From contig NC_052409.1 of assembly GCF_009389715.1 (NCBI RefSeq), positions 6,869,605-6,933,604 on the forward strand: 64,000 bases of DNA, written 5' to 3'. This stretch comes from Phoenix dactylifera. Taxonomy: Eukaryota; Streptophyta; Magnoliopsida; Arecales; Arecaceae. Below, piece by piece: positions 10,840-22,323 of the stretch. Below the pieces are notes generated by a model, which was not told the origin of the DNA, did not search any database, and saw only the letters and a program-made list of their open reading frames with translations. The first letter of the stretch is position 1, and every line of letters begins with the position of its first letter. The translations under genes were made by a program, and so were the position numbers.

Positions 10840-12354
10840 GTTTGTCCAGATATAGAGAATTGATGCCTAGAAAATTGTAGTGAGACCATAACTCATGGCC
10901 TATATTTTGCAGCATGTCCTCGCTGAGGGTGGCAAAAGCAAATGCTTGTTGCAAGCTCTCACGTATTCATACCTTTGAGTCCCCATGTATAACATGCATG
11001 CAGCGTACACAAAGTAGAGTAGCTAGTGTTGAATGGCAGACTGCTAGACCTACGTGTTAATGCAAGAGAACAAATACACTTATCTTTTAACACTGTATCT
11101 GCATTTATTTCACTCAATACTTGTATCTTTAATTTAGAAGGTTTTGGATTACATCATATATATATATTATATTAGGTACTTAGGTTTAACATTTTGCTAT
11201 TGAATTACTAGTAAATATAATGGTGAGCATAGATTCAGAAGAAATGGAAGTCTAAACTGCCAACTGCAGTCAGTCCACCAAATTACTGATTGCAGAAGGT
11301 ATATAGTCTTGAATGGGTGAGATTCCTTTGTTTTATCTTATTGTTGAATCCCTTTACTAGAAGGAAAGGAAGAGTGCAATAAGTATGACGTGGATATGGT
11401 ATAGTTGTAGAGGAATGGTAGTTGCTTCCTCATTTATGTAGTCCTATGTAAGATTTCATTGTTTTCTACGAACTTATGTCTAATTCTCTAGGATTTTTCA
11501 GAAATGAGGCTAAATTAATGTCGCAGATGCTAGAATTCTTTGTAGTATCTATGAGATGGGTTTAGGGTTCCAAGTTGTAGGAATTTTCCATTTTCGATAA
11601 TGTACAGATCCCCATCATAAGCTTCAGTGGGTACAGTAGTAGACATTTCAATATGGTGCTGCTGCGACCAGGAACAAGAAATTTCTAATTATGTGAAGTC
11701 TTAGAGTCCAAAAAATGATACTGAGCTCTTCTGATAACAAATCTAGACCCATCATCACTTGTCATTGCATTCTTTTTAGGCTTGAAAGGCTGGCCCAAGT
11801 AGTAGTGTGGTCTAGCTGTGGACAGGATCAATAATCCACGACCATCCTATTGCTAATATATATATTCCTTGTACAACATATATTAAGCAAACTAAGTTAT
11901 CAAATACTACTTTTACGCACATTTAATAATTCAAATACTACTAAAATACTCTATTTTTTGGTTTACAAGATTTTTTTTTTTTTTTTGGCTAAGATGCTAC
12001 AATAATAGGTGTTTTTTTTTGTGTGTGTCCTCAAAATATTTCTAGATTCCATTGAGTTATTAAACGAGCCATAGTGGATTAGGCATCGGTATATTCGGCT
12101 AACGAAGAATTAACCTGTTCAACTGGTAATAAAATTTAAAAGGATATATTTTAGATTATAAATTGAGTAATGCTACTAGAGCAGGACTCATAATAATACA
12201 CTTCTTGTAGGCAGTTAATACTTAATACATATAGGCATTGATAATGAGCACCCTATTTATTGGCGGACCTAACAACAACTTAGACATAGCAGAATTATAT
12301 CTTTGGTGCGAATAAGAAAACGAAAAAACTTTCGAAAGATAGCTACCATATAGA
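10840..12354. other. AT-rich intergenic DNA
   Basis: No gene, long open frame or delimited transposon recognised. The 8 bases 12347-12354 are the left target duplication of the hAT element that follows. Confidence 0.5.
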
Positions 12355-13073
12355 CAGGGGCCTAAGGCGAATCCAATAAACGAGGCCTCTTTTTTTTAAT
12401 AATAATTTTTTAATAAATATAAAATATTTTAAAAAATATATAAAAATAGATAGCTATCAAGTACACCATTTCAACAAAGATACATGAATCTAACAAAGAT
12501 AGACAAGAAGCCTTTTCAATTTAATATTATTCTTGAATGAAAGCATATAAAAATAATTGCTCTAAATGAAGGGCCATGAAACTGATTAAATAACCGAGAT
12601 AATGCTTGGCAATACTGTTTACCATGTGGCAAGAGCCGAATAGGAAAAGGTCATCCCATGACACTTCATGGTCAAGGTAAATAAAAGAATTTGCCCGTAA
12701 AGGAACCTCTCGATAAGAGAAAGTAGGGTCATTATGGGAAATTCACTCCATCTAATTAATAAAAGTCCCATCCCACCATCTCCCCTTCGAGTGAGTACCC
12801 AAGCGGCGACTGCAACATCACAGCACAGCAGCCATTCAACCCCCTCCCTCCTTTTCTCTCTCTACCACCCAAGAGGGGAGAAGAAACCGAGAGGAGAAAA
12901 CTAAAAGAATCTCCACCCTCCAATAAGTCCATCTCCAATCCCCCTATCTTTCTTCCCGATGGCCCAGCTAGATCAGAAGTAATGTGAGGGAAGGAAAACC
13001 AAGACCAAAACCAAAAAAGAGAAGGAATGAAAGATAAGAGTTGCTTCAGGCGTCTATCAAGCCAACCAAATCC

Positions 13074-13119
<46 letters not shown>

Positions 13120-13346
13120 CCCACCCAAAACAAAACTACTGTCCCCAACTTTCCAAATTGCCCCTCTGTAGGCCAGGAAACTTCCACCTCCCTTCCATCA
13201 AGGGCCAAGGGGGAAGACTCGTAGCCAGCTCCAGATCCCGTTTTATATGGGGCCTTTGCTTCCTTTTGGTCAGCCTCACGGGGGCCTTCCATTGGCCCGG
13301 GGCCTTAGGCGACCGCCTCGGTCGCCTAGGGCTCGGGCCGGCCTTG
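12355..13346 (+). mobile_element. Non-autonomous hAT element, copy A
   Basis: The element starts CAGGGGCCTAAGG and ends CGGGCCGGCCTTG, so its ends are imperfect inverted repeats of the CAGGGSCGGCC type usual for hAT transposons. It is flanked by a perfect 8-bp direct repeat, CATATAGA, at 12347-12354 and 13347-13354. The whole length aligns by eye with 40904-41920, sharing the AATAATAATTTTTT-rich left part, the middle with TCAAGTACACCATTTC, and the right part with a CT microsatellite (13077-13116). Compared with copy B it lacks about 18 bp just inside the left terminus. It encodes no transposase. The 178-codon minus-strand open frame across it is not shared in frame by the other copies. Confidence 0.88.
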
Positions 13347-16109
13347 CATATAGATATCAAAATGCTGCACAGATCTCAAAACGACCGATGGATGATCTAA
13401 TGGTGGATTCGTATGAAGAAAGATGAATCCTTCTTTTACATGAGAGATGCAATCCATATCCAACTCGAATACTGCTTTTGATGCTAAGTTGCGGCCTTGT
13501 CCAAGTTGGCAAATTAATACATCGCTAGGCTACCCAATGTTACCACATGTTTATCCAACAATAGTTTTGCACAGTCTCCATCCATGTTGCCCCGAGTCAT
13601 AACTATCTCAACTATTTTCAAATGCACTCTCATAGAGAGAGAATGAGAAGTATTTCCAATTGTGCGAGTTACATTGTATGGATGAGCTGATCCAAATTAA
13701 GTTTTATTGTCCTTGCCGTTGTCCACAATCATTCTTTAGAGTCTTATGTCTTGACTGGATCCAACAAAGTTTTCCTAAATGGTTTCAGATGGTTCTTCTG
13801 ATGCTGTTGGCTGCCATCAGGTGGAGGTGGTGGCGCAAAAAAAAAGCGAAATGCTAGACTCTTCCTTCATAAAACCACATCTCTGCCCATCTTTCTAATA
13901 GCTATTCAGTCTACAATTCCCGTCCTGTGGGTTGCCCTACGTGTGAGTACGTCACTTCAGCGCCATCTCAGTACAGACGGATCAGATGGCGATCCCACGT
14001 AGTTAATCTTTCCTTCAAACTGCAGTCTGCTTCGCCGAGCTGAGCATTTACTCCTTCCTTCCTTATCATAAAAAATAAAAAAAACTATTGTTTACAGGTA
14101 TTGATGGTGACCCACCATGACATTCCATTAAGCCAATGACGAAAAAGAGGGTGTAATGAGAGTGTTTTTTATCAATTAATGACTGGTACAAATTAAAAAA
14201 AAAAGTGTGATAGTTAAAAGACGTGATCTAGCTAATTGGCATCATACTTTCAAATGAATCAGGTGTATCTCATATATTAAGTGATTAATTTATGTTAAAG
14301 TTTTCGGGTATCACTTTTCAAGATTATATTAGCTGCTCTTAGCACAGATATGACATAGGTTAAACCTTCTTATACTACTCTCAGTTTAGCCATGGATACT
14401 ACAAGGCTTGTATGATTCGCGGAAAAAAAAAAGTAATTAAAATTAATGAAAGTTGGTTGAAGTTTTTAAAGAAAAGAGATTAAAAATAGCTTTCTAATAA
14501 AAATACGATTTTCATATTTTATAGAAATAAAAATTTTATATGTAATATGAAAAAGTCTAATTTTTATCAGCTAGAAATAGATTAATTTCTTTTCAAAAAT
14601 GCCCTTAAATTTTTAGATAGAATAAGGTATGGTTTTTTCATTTATTAAAGAAATAACAAGTATTATACACAATTTTTTCAAAATATTAGATGCTCAACCA
14701 AAAATAAATTATTATAAAATATGCTATTTTTTTTCCGATCAACCAAATATATAAAAATTATTTTTTATTATATATATCGTATCAGTTTTTTAGAAAAAAT
14801 ATTATAGACGATATCTATCTGCAATTACAAAGGATGAGCAGAATTTTAGATTTAAAACCTAAACCATTCTCTTTAACATTACTATTAAAATTAATTTTTT
14901 AAAAACTAGGAAGGGGACCTCTCAAAATTAATCATGCTCTTTAAATACCATATAGAGTCTCGGACTCCTTTTTCCTTAAAAGCCTGCCCGTCAAGAAAGT
15001 GGTGCTCTTCTTCCTCCTCAAGAAACGTGGACTTTCCTTCCGCGGGCCATGGATTTGGCACCGGCCGGTAAACTTGGACCGCCAAACTTGACGTGCCCTT
15101 CGTCCCTTCGGCCTCAGCAAACCGAACGGAGTTCGGTGCGCAGGATAAAGCCAATCCTGAGGCGCCACGTAAAGAGACGCTATTGGCGCGGCGGATTTTA
15201 CCTGGTTTGGCCGTTTCTCCTTCAGTGTGGATGGGAGACTCCCACAACTTCTGGAACGTTAGACCAGCGGGAGAAGAAGTGTTGACTTGACTTCTAACAT
15301 TTTAATAAATTAATTATATAAAAACAAAATATACTACTAGAATAGAACAGGATACTAATATATTCATACATATATTTATATTATTTAATAAATATAAATA
15401 TAAATATTAGTCACATATACAGAATTAATATCTATATTTATTTTAAATGGATATAAATACAAATTAGATATTAAAATTATGAATATAAATACGAATATAA
15501 ATTAAATAATTAAAATTTATGACTATAAAATTAAAAATATTACTATGTGGATGATGAATTAAGCTAATAGTACATTAATGTGATCATTTATTTTTATTAA
15601 AAATTAATAAGTGCTATATAAAATTAAATAGAAATACAAATGAAATCAGATATTTAAGTACGGATTGGATGGTTGTTAATATTTATTAGACATACAAATA
15701 TTAGTCTGATGCTTAAATAGAAAATTGGATCCAAACAAGAAAAACCTAGGGATTTTGGCATGCTGCAACTATTTTTATTTTTAAATTTTTAAGTAATTTT
15801 GATTTTTTTTTGCTTTAATGTATATGCATATTGAAATTTTTATTGGCTGAATATTTTTATAAAATTGAACCAAAAATCTTGCAGGAATTGAATCTGTTAG
15901 CCTACTTAAATCTCAGCCAAAATTTGAAACTTTAGCATCTAGAAAGAAAAAAAATAATAATATTATTTGGTTGAATAGATGGTCTAACAGCTAAATCTAG
16001 CAAGGAGTTTAGTGTAATTCTGCTGGATTATCTAAATAAATTATTAATAATTTCAGAAAACTATCGTTATCACACCAAAGATCTAGAATATTATATCACG
16101 AATATTAAC
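13347..16109. other. Intergenic DNA with a GC-rich island at about 14940-15290
   Basis: Mostly very AT-rich. Between about 14940 and 15290 lies a GC-richer block containing GGCGCCACGTAAAG and a heat-shock-element-like TTCTGGAA (15251-15258). Open frames of 63-113 codons on both strands over it have no recognisable domain. From 15290 to 16100 it is almost pure AT-rich sequence. No gene recognised. Confidence 0.4.
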
Positions 16110-16428
16110 TTCATTGTCACGTGCGTGGGTCCCGCAACTGTGCGTTTCTCCGAGCATTTCCATTGGTGCGGCCAAACTTCCCGAACACCAAAGTATTCTC
16201 CAGTCTCCACTCGACCGTCATCTCCACCCTATGGCTTGGTCCCACAAGTGTTTTAGAGGGTGTAAGTTATGGTGTGTGGAGATGGGTGCGTCACGTATTG
16301 GTTAAAAAGATCCCCAACTTCCCCTTTATTTAGGAGGGCAGAGGAGACAAGGAGAGGCAGTGACCACCCACTTCTTCTTCATCTTCTTCTTCCGGATTCC
16401 GTCATTCGTTTTTGATCGTCCGATCGAG
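16110..16428 (+). promoter_or_regulatory. Putative promoter and leader of the LDH gene
   Basis: GC content rises about 300 bp before the LDH start. A G-box CACGTG lies at 16118-16123. A TATA-like CTTTATTTAG lies at about 16323-16332, roughly 100 bp before the ATG, so transcription would begin near 16355 with a short CTTCTTCTT-rich leader. LDH genes of plants are commonly induced by low oxygen; no anaerobic element was assigned with confidence. Confidence 0.4.
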
Positions 16429-18275
16429 ATGAAGAAGGTGTCGTCCTTGTCGGAGCTGGGGCTCGGGGAGGACGTCTCGCGGGCCTTCTTCCGGCCGCTC
16501 CAGCAGGCGGCGCCGCCGTCGCCGACGAAGCGGAACACCAAGATCTCCGTCATCGGCGTTGGAAACGTCGGGATGGCCATCGCCCAGACGATCCTCACCC
16601 AGGACCTCGCCGACGAGCTCGCCCTCGTCGACGCCAAGCCCGACAAGCTCCGCGGCGAGATGCTCGACCTCCAGCACGCAGCCGCCTTCCTCCCCCGCAC
16701 TAAGATCCGCGCTTCCACGGACTACGCCGTCACCTCCGCCTCCGACCTCTGCATCATCACCGCCGGCGCCCGCCAGATCGCCGGCGAGTCCCGCCTCGAT
16801 CTCCTGCAAAGAAACCTCTCCCTTTTCCGGGAGATCGTGCCTCCGCTCGCCCGCTACTCGCCGGACGCGCTCCTCCTCGTCGTATCCAACCCGGTCGACG
16901 TCTTGACCTACATCGCCTGGAAGCTCTCCGGCTTCCCTCCCAACCGCATCATCGGATCGGGGACCAATCTGGACTCGTCCCGGTTCCGCTTTCTTCTCGC
17001 CGATCACCTCGAGGTCAACGCCCAGGATGTCCAGGTAAAATTAATTAATTAAAGAACCTAAAAACCACCTTTTTTTCCAAATTAGATATCTAATCTTAGC
17101 GGTTTAATTTATGGTTTATTTTTTTTTTGTTATTTTATAGATCTATCATCATCTAGCTGATGATGTAGCTTATCGATGTCCTAATTTTTTTGTTATTTTT
17201 TTTTTCTAATTTTGATGCTAGGTTGTTGGTTTATCATAATTGCATCTTGGCTGTGCTCAATCCAGTAGATTAACCACTGATATGTGTAATTATATGTATA
17301 GTATGTGCTTAACCACATCATGAGCTTGTGAATTATTGTAATTAGCCTCTGTTTTTCCACTTATTTATGCATGTGGAGTAGATGGATGAATACAAAAGCA
17401 CCATCCAACTTTGGCTAATTTTTGGGTTGGTCAGTTATAATTATAGGATATATCCAATGACATGCCTAAAAATTAAGCAATTTTCTATTTGACCCAATGA
17501 TTCTCCAAGTCATTTCAATAATCATATTAATTAATGGGCACTGAAGCAAGATTTTTTTTAATGAATTTTATGGTTTAATCATGAAGCATAAAGAACTTTA
17601 GTCTCACGATTATAAAATGAATGATGCTAGATCTTGGAATTTAGGGAATATTACATGAAAAATCCACTTTATTCCATTTTCTATTAGTGGATCAATTTAT
17701 TTAGTTTTGTTTATTTTGCAAAAAAATCTATTTGATACTTTATTAGGTCATTATACATTCCCATTCTCATGATTACTATAGAAATAATTTAATATTTGCA
17801 TCGCCAAGTATTATGTGCTTATTTTTCTACCAATATATATATATACCAATTTTAAGATTAGTTTTGTATTAAATGCATGTGACCATTTGAGTCTAGGGAT
17901 ATAACAATGAGAAATTATACCCAATACCATATGCGCACCACATACTGAGACGAGCTCAAAATGAATGGAGCCCACAGAAAGGAGACGAAATAATTGATGT
18001 AGTATATCGCCATGGTGCATGTGGTGCATGATATAATTTCTCTATAAAGAATATAAAAGGAGACAAATCAATGATTTATATAGATGAGACAATTAATATG
18101 CCATGGGGTGTCTCCTATCTTGTAAACATGTGTTGACCAAGCATTTTCCACAATGGATATGGATATGATAATAATTCAGTAATTTGTTTAAGGAGATGAT
18201 GAAGCTCAAAGTTGGCTTGTCGATGAATTTATAACTAGTCAAGGTCGAAATGAATTAGAAAAACACATGATCTAT

Positions 18276-18329
<54 letters not shown>

Positions 18330-18839
18330 GAAATTGCTTGTGGCAAATAAGATTGTTAATTCTCTCCATTATTGATTTATTTTTTCACGTAGGCTTACAT
18401 GGTGGGAGAGCATGGGGACAGCTCGGTAGCACTGTGGTCGAGCATAAGCGTGGGTGGCGTCCCAGTGCTGAGCTCCCTGGAGAAGCACCAGATTGGCTAC
18501 GAGGAAGAAGTCCTGGAAAGCATCCGGAAGGCGGTGGTGGAGAGCGCTTATGAGGTGATCCGGCTGAAGGGGTACACCTCCTGGGCTATTGGCTACTCTG
18601 TGGCCAACCTTGCTCGGTCCTTGCTCCGCGACCAGCACCGCATCCACCCCGTCTCCCTCCTTGCCAAGGGCTTCTACGGCATCCCCGACGACCGCGAGGT
18701 CTTCCTCAGCCTCCCTGCCCGCCTCGGCCGTGGCGGCGTGCTCAGCGTCGCCAATGTCCACCTCACAGATGAGGAGTCTGCCCATCTCAGAAGGTCTGCC
18801 GATACCTTATGGAAGATACAGCAGCAGCTTGGCATTTGA
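16429..18839 (+). CDS. LDH: L-lactate dehydrogenase, cytosolic plant type
   Basis: Two exons (16429-17034 and 18393-18839; phase-0 GT-AG intron of 1358 bp) encode 350 residues, the usual length for plant LDH. The enzyme reduces pyruvate to lactate with NADH, regenerating NAD+ during oxygen shortage. Visible features are the Rossmann motif GVGNVG (43-48), Asp68 for the cofactor ribose, and the active-site loop [11 protein letters not shown]. In that loop Gln116 is at the position that selects pyruvate (Arg in malate dehydrogenases) and Arg122 follows. NLDSSRFR carries Asp182 and Arg185, and GEHGDSS carries the catalytic His209. All key residues are present and the gene appears intact. An upstream in-frame extension of the open frame to 16360 has no initiation support. 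Exon 1 is extremely GC-rich. A truncated LINE lies about 270 bp beyond the stop codon. Confidence 0.95.
18279..18326. repeat. (TA)n microsatellite in the LDH intron
   Basis: A near-perfect TA run of about 46 bp lies roughly 65 bp before the acceptor of the single LDH intron. It could be length-polymorphic. Confidence 0.9.
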
Positions 18840-19109
18840 GATGGAGCATTACCTCTTTTCTGGGGCCTTAGCTTCTCTTCTTTCTAGTACTAATTATTTT
18901 CTACTCTATTTTTGGGTCTTTGTGATCACCTGAATCCTATAATCGATTAAAACAGCTCATGTTTACTTATGTAACATTTATGCACCTTCAATTTTGATTA
19001 TTATGCTTGATATGTTCTATTTTCAATTCGATTCATCAATTCTCTATTTTGGTCTGACCTCTTTGTTTATCACTTGCATATATGCTTGGTAGTTTTATCT
19101 TTCTGGTGT

Positions 19110-20595
19110 CAGGTTATGATAGCGAGATACGGTCGGCCAGGCTCAGCTGGGCAGGTGGTGGGCGGTCGGAGGGTATCTTTCATGTGGCGTGAGGTTGAGA
19201 GGTATATACCTACAGCACTGGCACATACTAGGTGGTTGATTGGCGATGGACGGAGCATTGATGTGATGGAGGACCCTTGGGTGGATTCAATTTCGCTGAG
19301 GCTGTGGCCGACGATGATTAGTGACGAGGGGCCTGTGGGGCTCCAAGTGCACGACCTCCTTATGCCTGGGGAGGCAAAGTGGGATGTTGACAGGTTGGGC
19401 CAGTTTTTCGGAGAGTACTTAGCAGAGCGGATTCGAGCCCTCCCCATCCCGAGATCGGCAGGTCCAGATGTTAGGGTTTGGAGCACCACTTGTAGGGCCA
19501 GAGTCAGGGTTGGTGATGTCGCTCGGGTTCTTCAGCAGGAGTCAGACCTGGGTAGGGACTGTGGCTGGATATGGAGGTTTGGGCTACACCAGAGGGTTGC
19601 ATTATCCCTCTGGAAGGTAGCATGGGATCGTCTGCCGACGAGCTTGGAGCTGAGCCGTCGTGGAGTTAGCATTCCTCCTTTGTGCCAGTATTGTGAGGCA
19701 GATGAGTCAGTGGATCATGCACTATTCCAGTGTGTCTGGGCGAGGGGGACTTGGAGGTTATCCGGGATTCAGGAGGCGGTCTGAAGCCGGAGGGATAGTT
19801 TTCTGGAGGAGGTCTGGCGTTGTTCCATCTCCACCCAGATGAGGTCTGTGGCTATTAGGGCGTCTTGCACAGCTTACCAGGTATGGATGGCCAGGAACGC
19901 CCGTGTTTTTGGCGAGCCTAGCCTGTCCCCACGATTTGTGATGGAGCGGGCTCGGGCTCAGGCAGTAGAGTTTCTTTCTGTAGATCTGGATCATAGACCT
20001 TTGACAGCTCGGGACATCTGGGGCCCCCATTCTGCTTCGGCAGCTACTCACACGGTGTTTTTCACCTGGGAGCCCCCACCCCCAAGCTTCCTCAAGGTCA
20101 ATTTTGATGGCTCAATCTTGGAAGGAGGCAGGAGAGGAGGAGCAGGTTTTGTTATTAGGGGCCCGAGCTCCAGCAGTGGGTTGTCAGATCTTCGATACCT
20201 CGGTCCCAGGGGCAGAGCTGCGGGCGGCTTGGATGGGATTACGGTATGCACGACAGGTACTTCAGGCGAGCTCCATCCTCCTGGAGGGTGACTCAGCCAC
20301 AGTGATTAGTTGGGTTCGGAAGGGCCCTCACAGTGATGGAGGAGTTCACTCGTTACTCCGTAATATATGGTTGATGAGGGAGGGGCTTACTTTTCAGGTT
20401 ATGCATGTATATCGTGAGTCGAATGGGGCGGCAGACTGGGTGGCGGCGTATGTTGCGAGCCACTCAGGAGGCACTTTTTGGGTTGGTGGGGATGACGTGC
20501 CCGGAGCATTCCGGGACTTTTTGTTCGCAGATTCTGTTGGGTGTATTCGTACCCGAGTAGTATGAATTGCCCGTTTAAAAAAAAAAAAAAAAAGG
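19110..20595 (+). mobile_element. 5'-truncated L1-type LINE (zf-RVT plus RNase H part)
   Basis: One reading frame from about 19113 encodes the region after the reverse transcriptase. It holds an ARVRVGD-type segment, then WRFGLHQRVALSLWKVAWDRLPT and CQYCEADESVDHALFQC (the zf-RVT Cys/His pattern), then an in-frame stop at 19782. The frame continues to the RNase H start FLKVNFDGS (first catalytic Asp). A frameshift near 20160-20200 moves the rest to another frame: PGAELRAAW (Glu), LEGDSATVISW (Asp) and ESNGAADWVAAYV (Asp). A poly-A run closes the element at about 20577-20593. All four RNase H catalytic residues are still readable but in split frames. The reverse transcriptase is missing, and I could not find a target duplication. 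Confidence 0.85.
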
Positions 20596-21329
20596 GCTAG
20601 GAGTTTAGTGAGAGAACTTGATATTTTAGAATATTTTAAGAGGATTTTTGTTGTCCTGGTGACAGGTTTAGCCATATGTTGGGCTGGTTAGCAGCTAAAT
20701 AAACAGTGAAATATTATGTTGGCCCTGCCCAAACAAATGCAACTAAAAAAAAAAAAATCCTATATCATGGTGTCCTTCCTATATATCATATTTCTTAAAT
20801 CATTTTTGTAGTCCTTAGCACAGGCGCAGTCTCAAGAATATTAAAATCTCACCATGAACTGATGCTAGTTTACATAGTGTCCATCCATTAAACTATTGCC
20901 ATGTTTCTAGTTCATTAATAATTAAGCAAGTTAATCATGTGGAGAGCAGCAACTTACTGTTAATCTTTTGTAATGTTTAGCGTTTAATTATTTGGTAGGA
21001 TTCTGCCATAAAAAAATATATAAAAAGCCCACAACCAAGGATACGCCATAATAGTTCATGGGAACAGAATTCGGGTCAATTCACACCACTGCAACTTAGA
21101 TAAAATGATGCATATGCCATGCGTGAATTAATTTTCTAATTTTGTTTTATATTTTGAATATGGTATCCATTAGTAGGTTGTAAGGTATTCTTTGAAACTT
21201 AGAAGCATTTGTCTTGGCAAATCAAGGATGGTCTTGTCACTACATAAAGGTCACAGATTCACCAAAATTATGGGGGTTCATTTTATTCTTCTTTGGAGCA
21301 TAAGAGAGGAGAAAATGGGATGGTAACAT
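20596..21329. other. Intergenic DNA
   Basis: AT-rich sequence with no recognisable gene or delimited element. Confidence 0.45.
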
Positions 21330-21496
21330 TTGGACCTCAAAAGTTCACTGTATATAATATTTAGATCCCGAAACGCAACCTGAGACATTCTCACGATGCT
21401 AAAATGTAGCCTTTTGGTATATCAACATGAGACATGGCTAGCACCAGATAACAAATATTTTTATTCACTGCATTCTTAAAAGTTTACAAATAGACC
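21330..21496 (+). repeat. First unit of a tandem repeat of about 225 bp, interrupted by the Tat element
   Basis: This stretch (AAGTTCACTGTATATAA ... ATTCTTAAAAGTTTACAAATAGAC) resembles 29035-29265 and again 29266-29490. The motif TTCACTGTATATA recurs at 21344, 29058 and 29283, so the last two are 225 bp apart. The first unit is cut by the LTR retrotransposon, which implies that the array existed before the insertion. Confidence 0.7.
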
Positions 21497-22290
21497 TGTT
21501 GGGGGAAAATGTCGCCACCCCAGGGGCCGACCAAGCAGACCCCTCCGAGCAGGGGCCGACCGAGCAGACTCCTCCGAGCAGGGGCCGACCGAGCAGACCC
21601 CTCCGACCCGCGGGCGGTCGAGCCGACCCCCCCTTCGGCCTGGCACATCCAGATAGCCCTACCAACCCTAGGACGTCTAACCTGCGCGTTGAGATCACAT
21701 CCTCCCGTAGTACGATCAAAAGACCACGTTTTGTCTTCGCCAACAATTAATGTGTATGGGTCTTGCGGACATCCGGTTCACTCAACAATCAAAGCGTATG
21801 GCACCTGCAGGCCCTCAGTCTACTCAATAATTAAAGAGTATGGCTTCCATCGACTACGGACATCAAGCCTCTCACGGCAAACCCGCATGGCTACGAATGA
21901 TGGCATGACTCCACGACGACTTGAGCTTCGGCCTAATCTCCTACAGTAACAACATTGATTTACACGATCGGGCATTAATGCACAATTGTACGACAAGCCA
22001 TTTGCTCTGTCACATCACAGGTAACCCGCCCCCTATAAAAGGGGAACTCCTTCATTTTAGAGGGGGATCTGACTTTCCGGCCCTCTCTCTCTCCCTCGAT
22101 CTCTCTCTTCCCCCACATTGATCCCTCACTGACTTAAGCATCGAAGGGCCGGCCCCGGACAGCCCGGCCACCGGCTTCTTGCAGGTCTCCAGGAGGACGC
22201 CGCCCGCCGACAAGTCGCCATCCGCCACTCAGGCAGCGGAGCTCCTCCCTTTCGGCCGACAGTCGCCCCCGGGTCCAATTTTCAGCAACA
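21497..22290 (+). repeat. 5' LTR of the Tat-lineage element
   Basis: Begins TGTTGGGGGAAAATG and ends CAGCAACA, the usual TG...CA ends. It holds three tandem units of 29-30 bp (21521-21608, core GGGGCCGACCGAGCAGAC). A TATA box, TATAAAA, lies at 22034-22040. Its last 120 or so bases are nearly identical to 28913-29034, which defines the 3' boundary. Confidence 0.85.
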
Positions 22291-22291
22291 G

Positions 22292-22309
22292 TTGGCGCTA
22301 GAGGAAGGG
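22292..22309 (+). promoter_or_regulatory. Primer-binding site of the Tat element
   Basis: TTGGCGCTAGAGGAAGGG directly follows the 5' LTR. The gag-only element at 32716-36981 has nearly the same sequence in the same place (36252-36270, minus strand). The priming tRNA cannot be named by eye; it is not the initiator tRNA-Met site. Confidence 0.65.
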
Positions 22310-22323
22310 CCCGAGTCGCGACA

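Noticed and set aside
10677..10954. Ser-Leu / Ile-Tyr dipeptide open frames
   Set aside because: Direct translation of GA and TA microsatellites.
12756..13292. 178-codon minus-strand open frame
   Set aside because: It lies within hAT copy A, crosses a CT microsatellite, and is shorter or shifted in the other hAT copies.
16402..17007. 201-codon open frame on the minus strand
   Set aside because: It is an exact antisense shadow of LDH exon 1, produced by high GC; no domain of its own.
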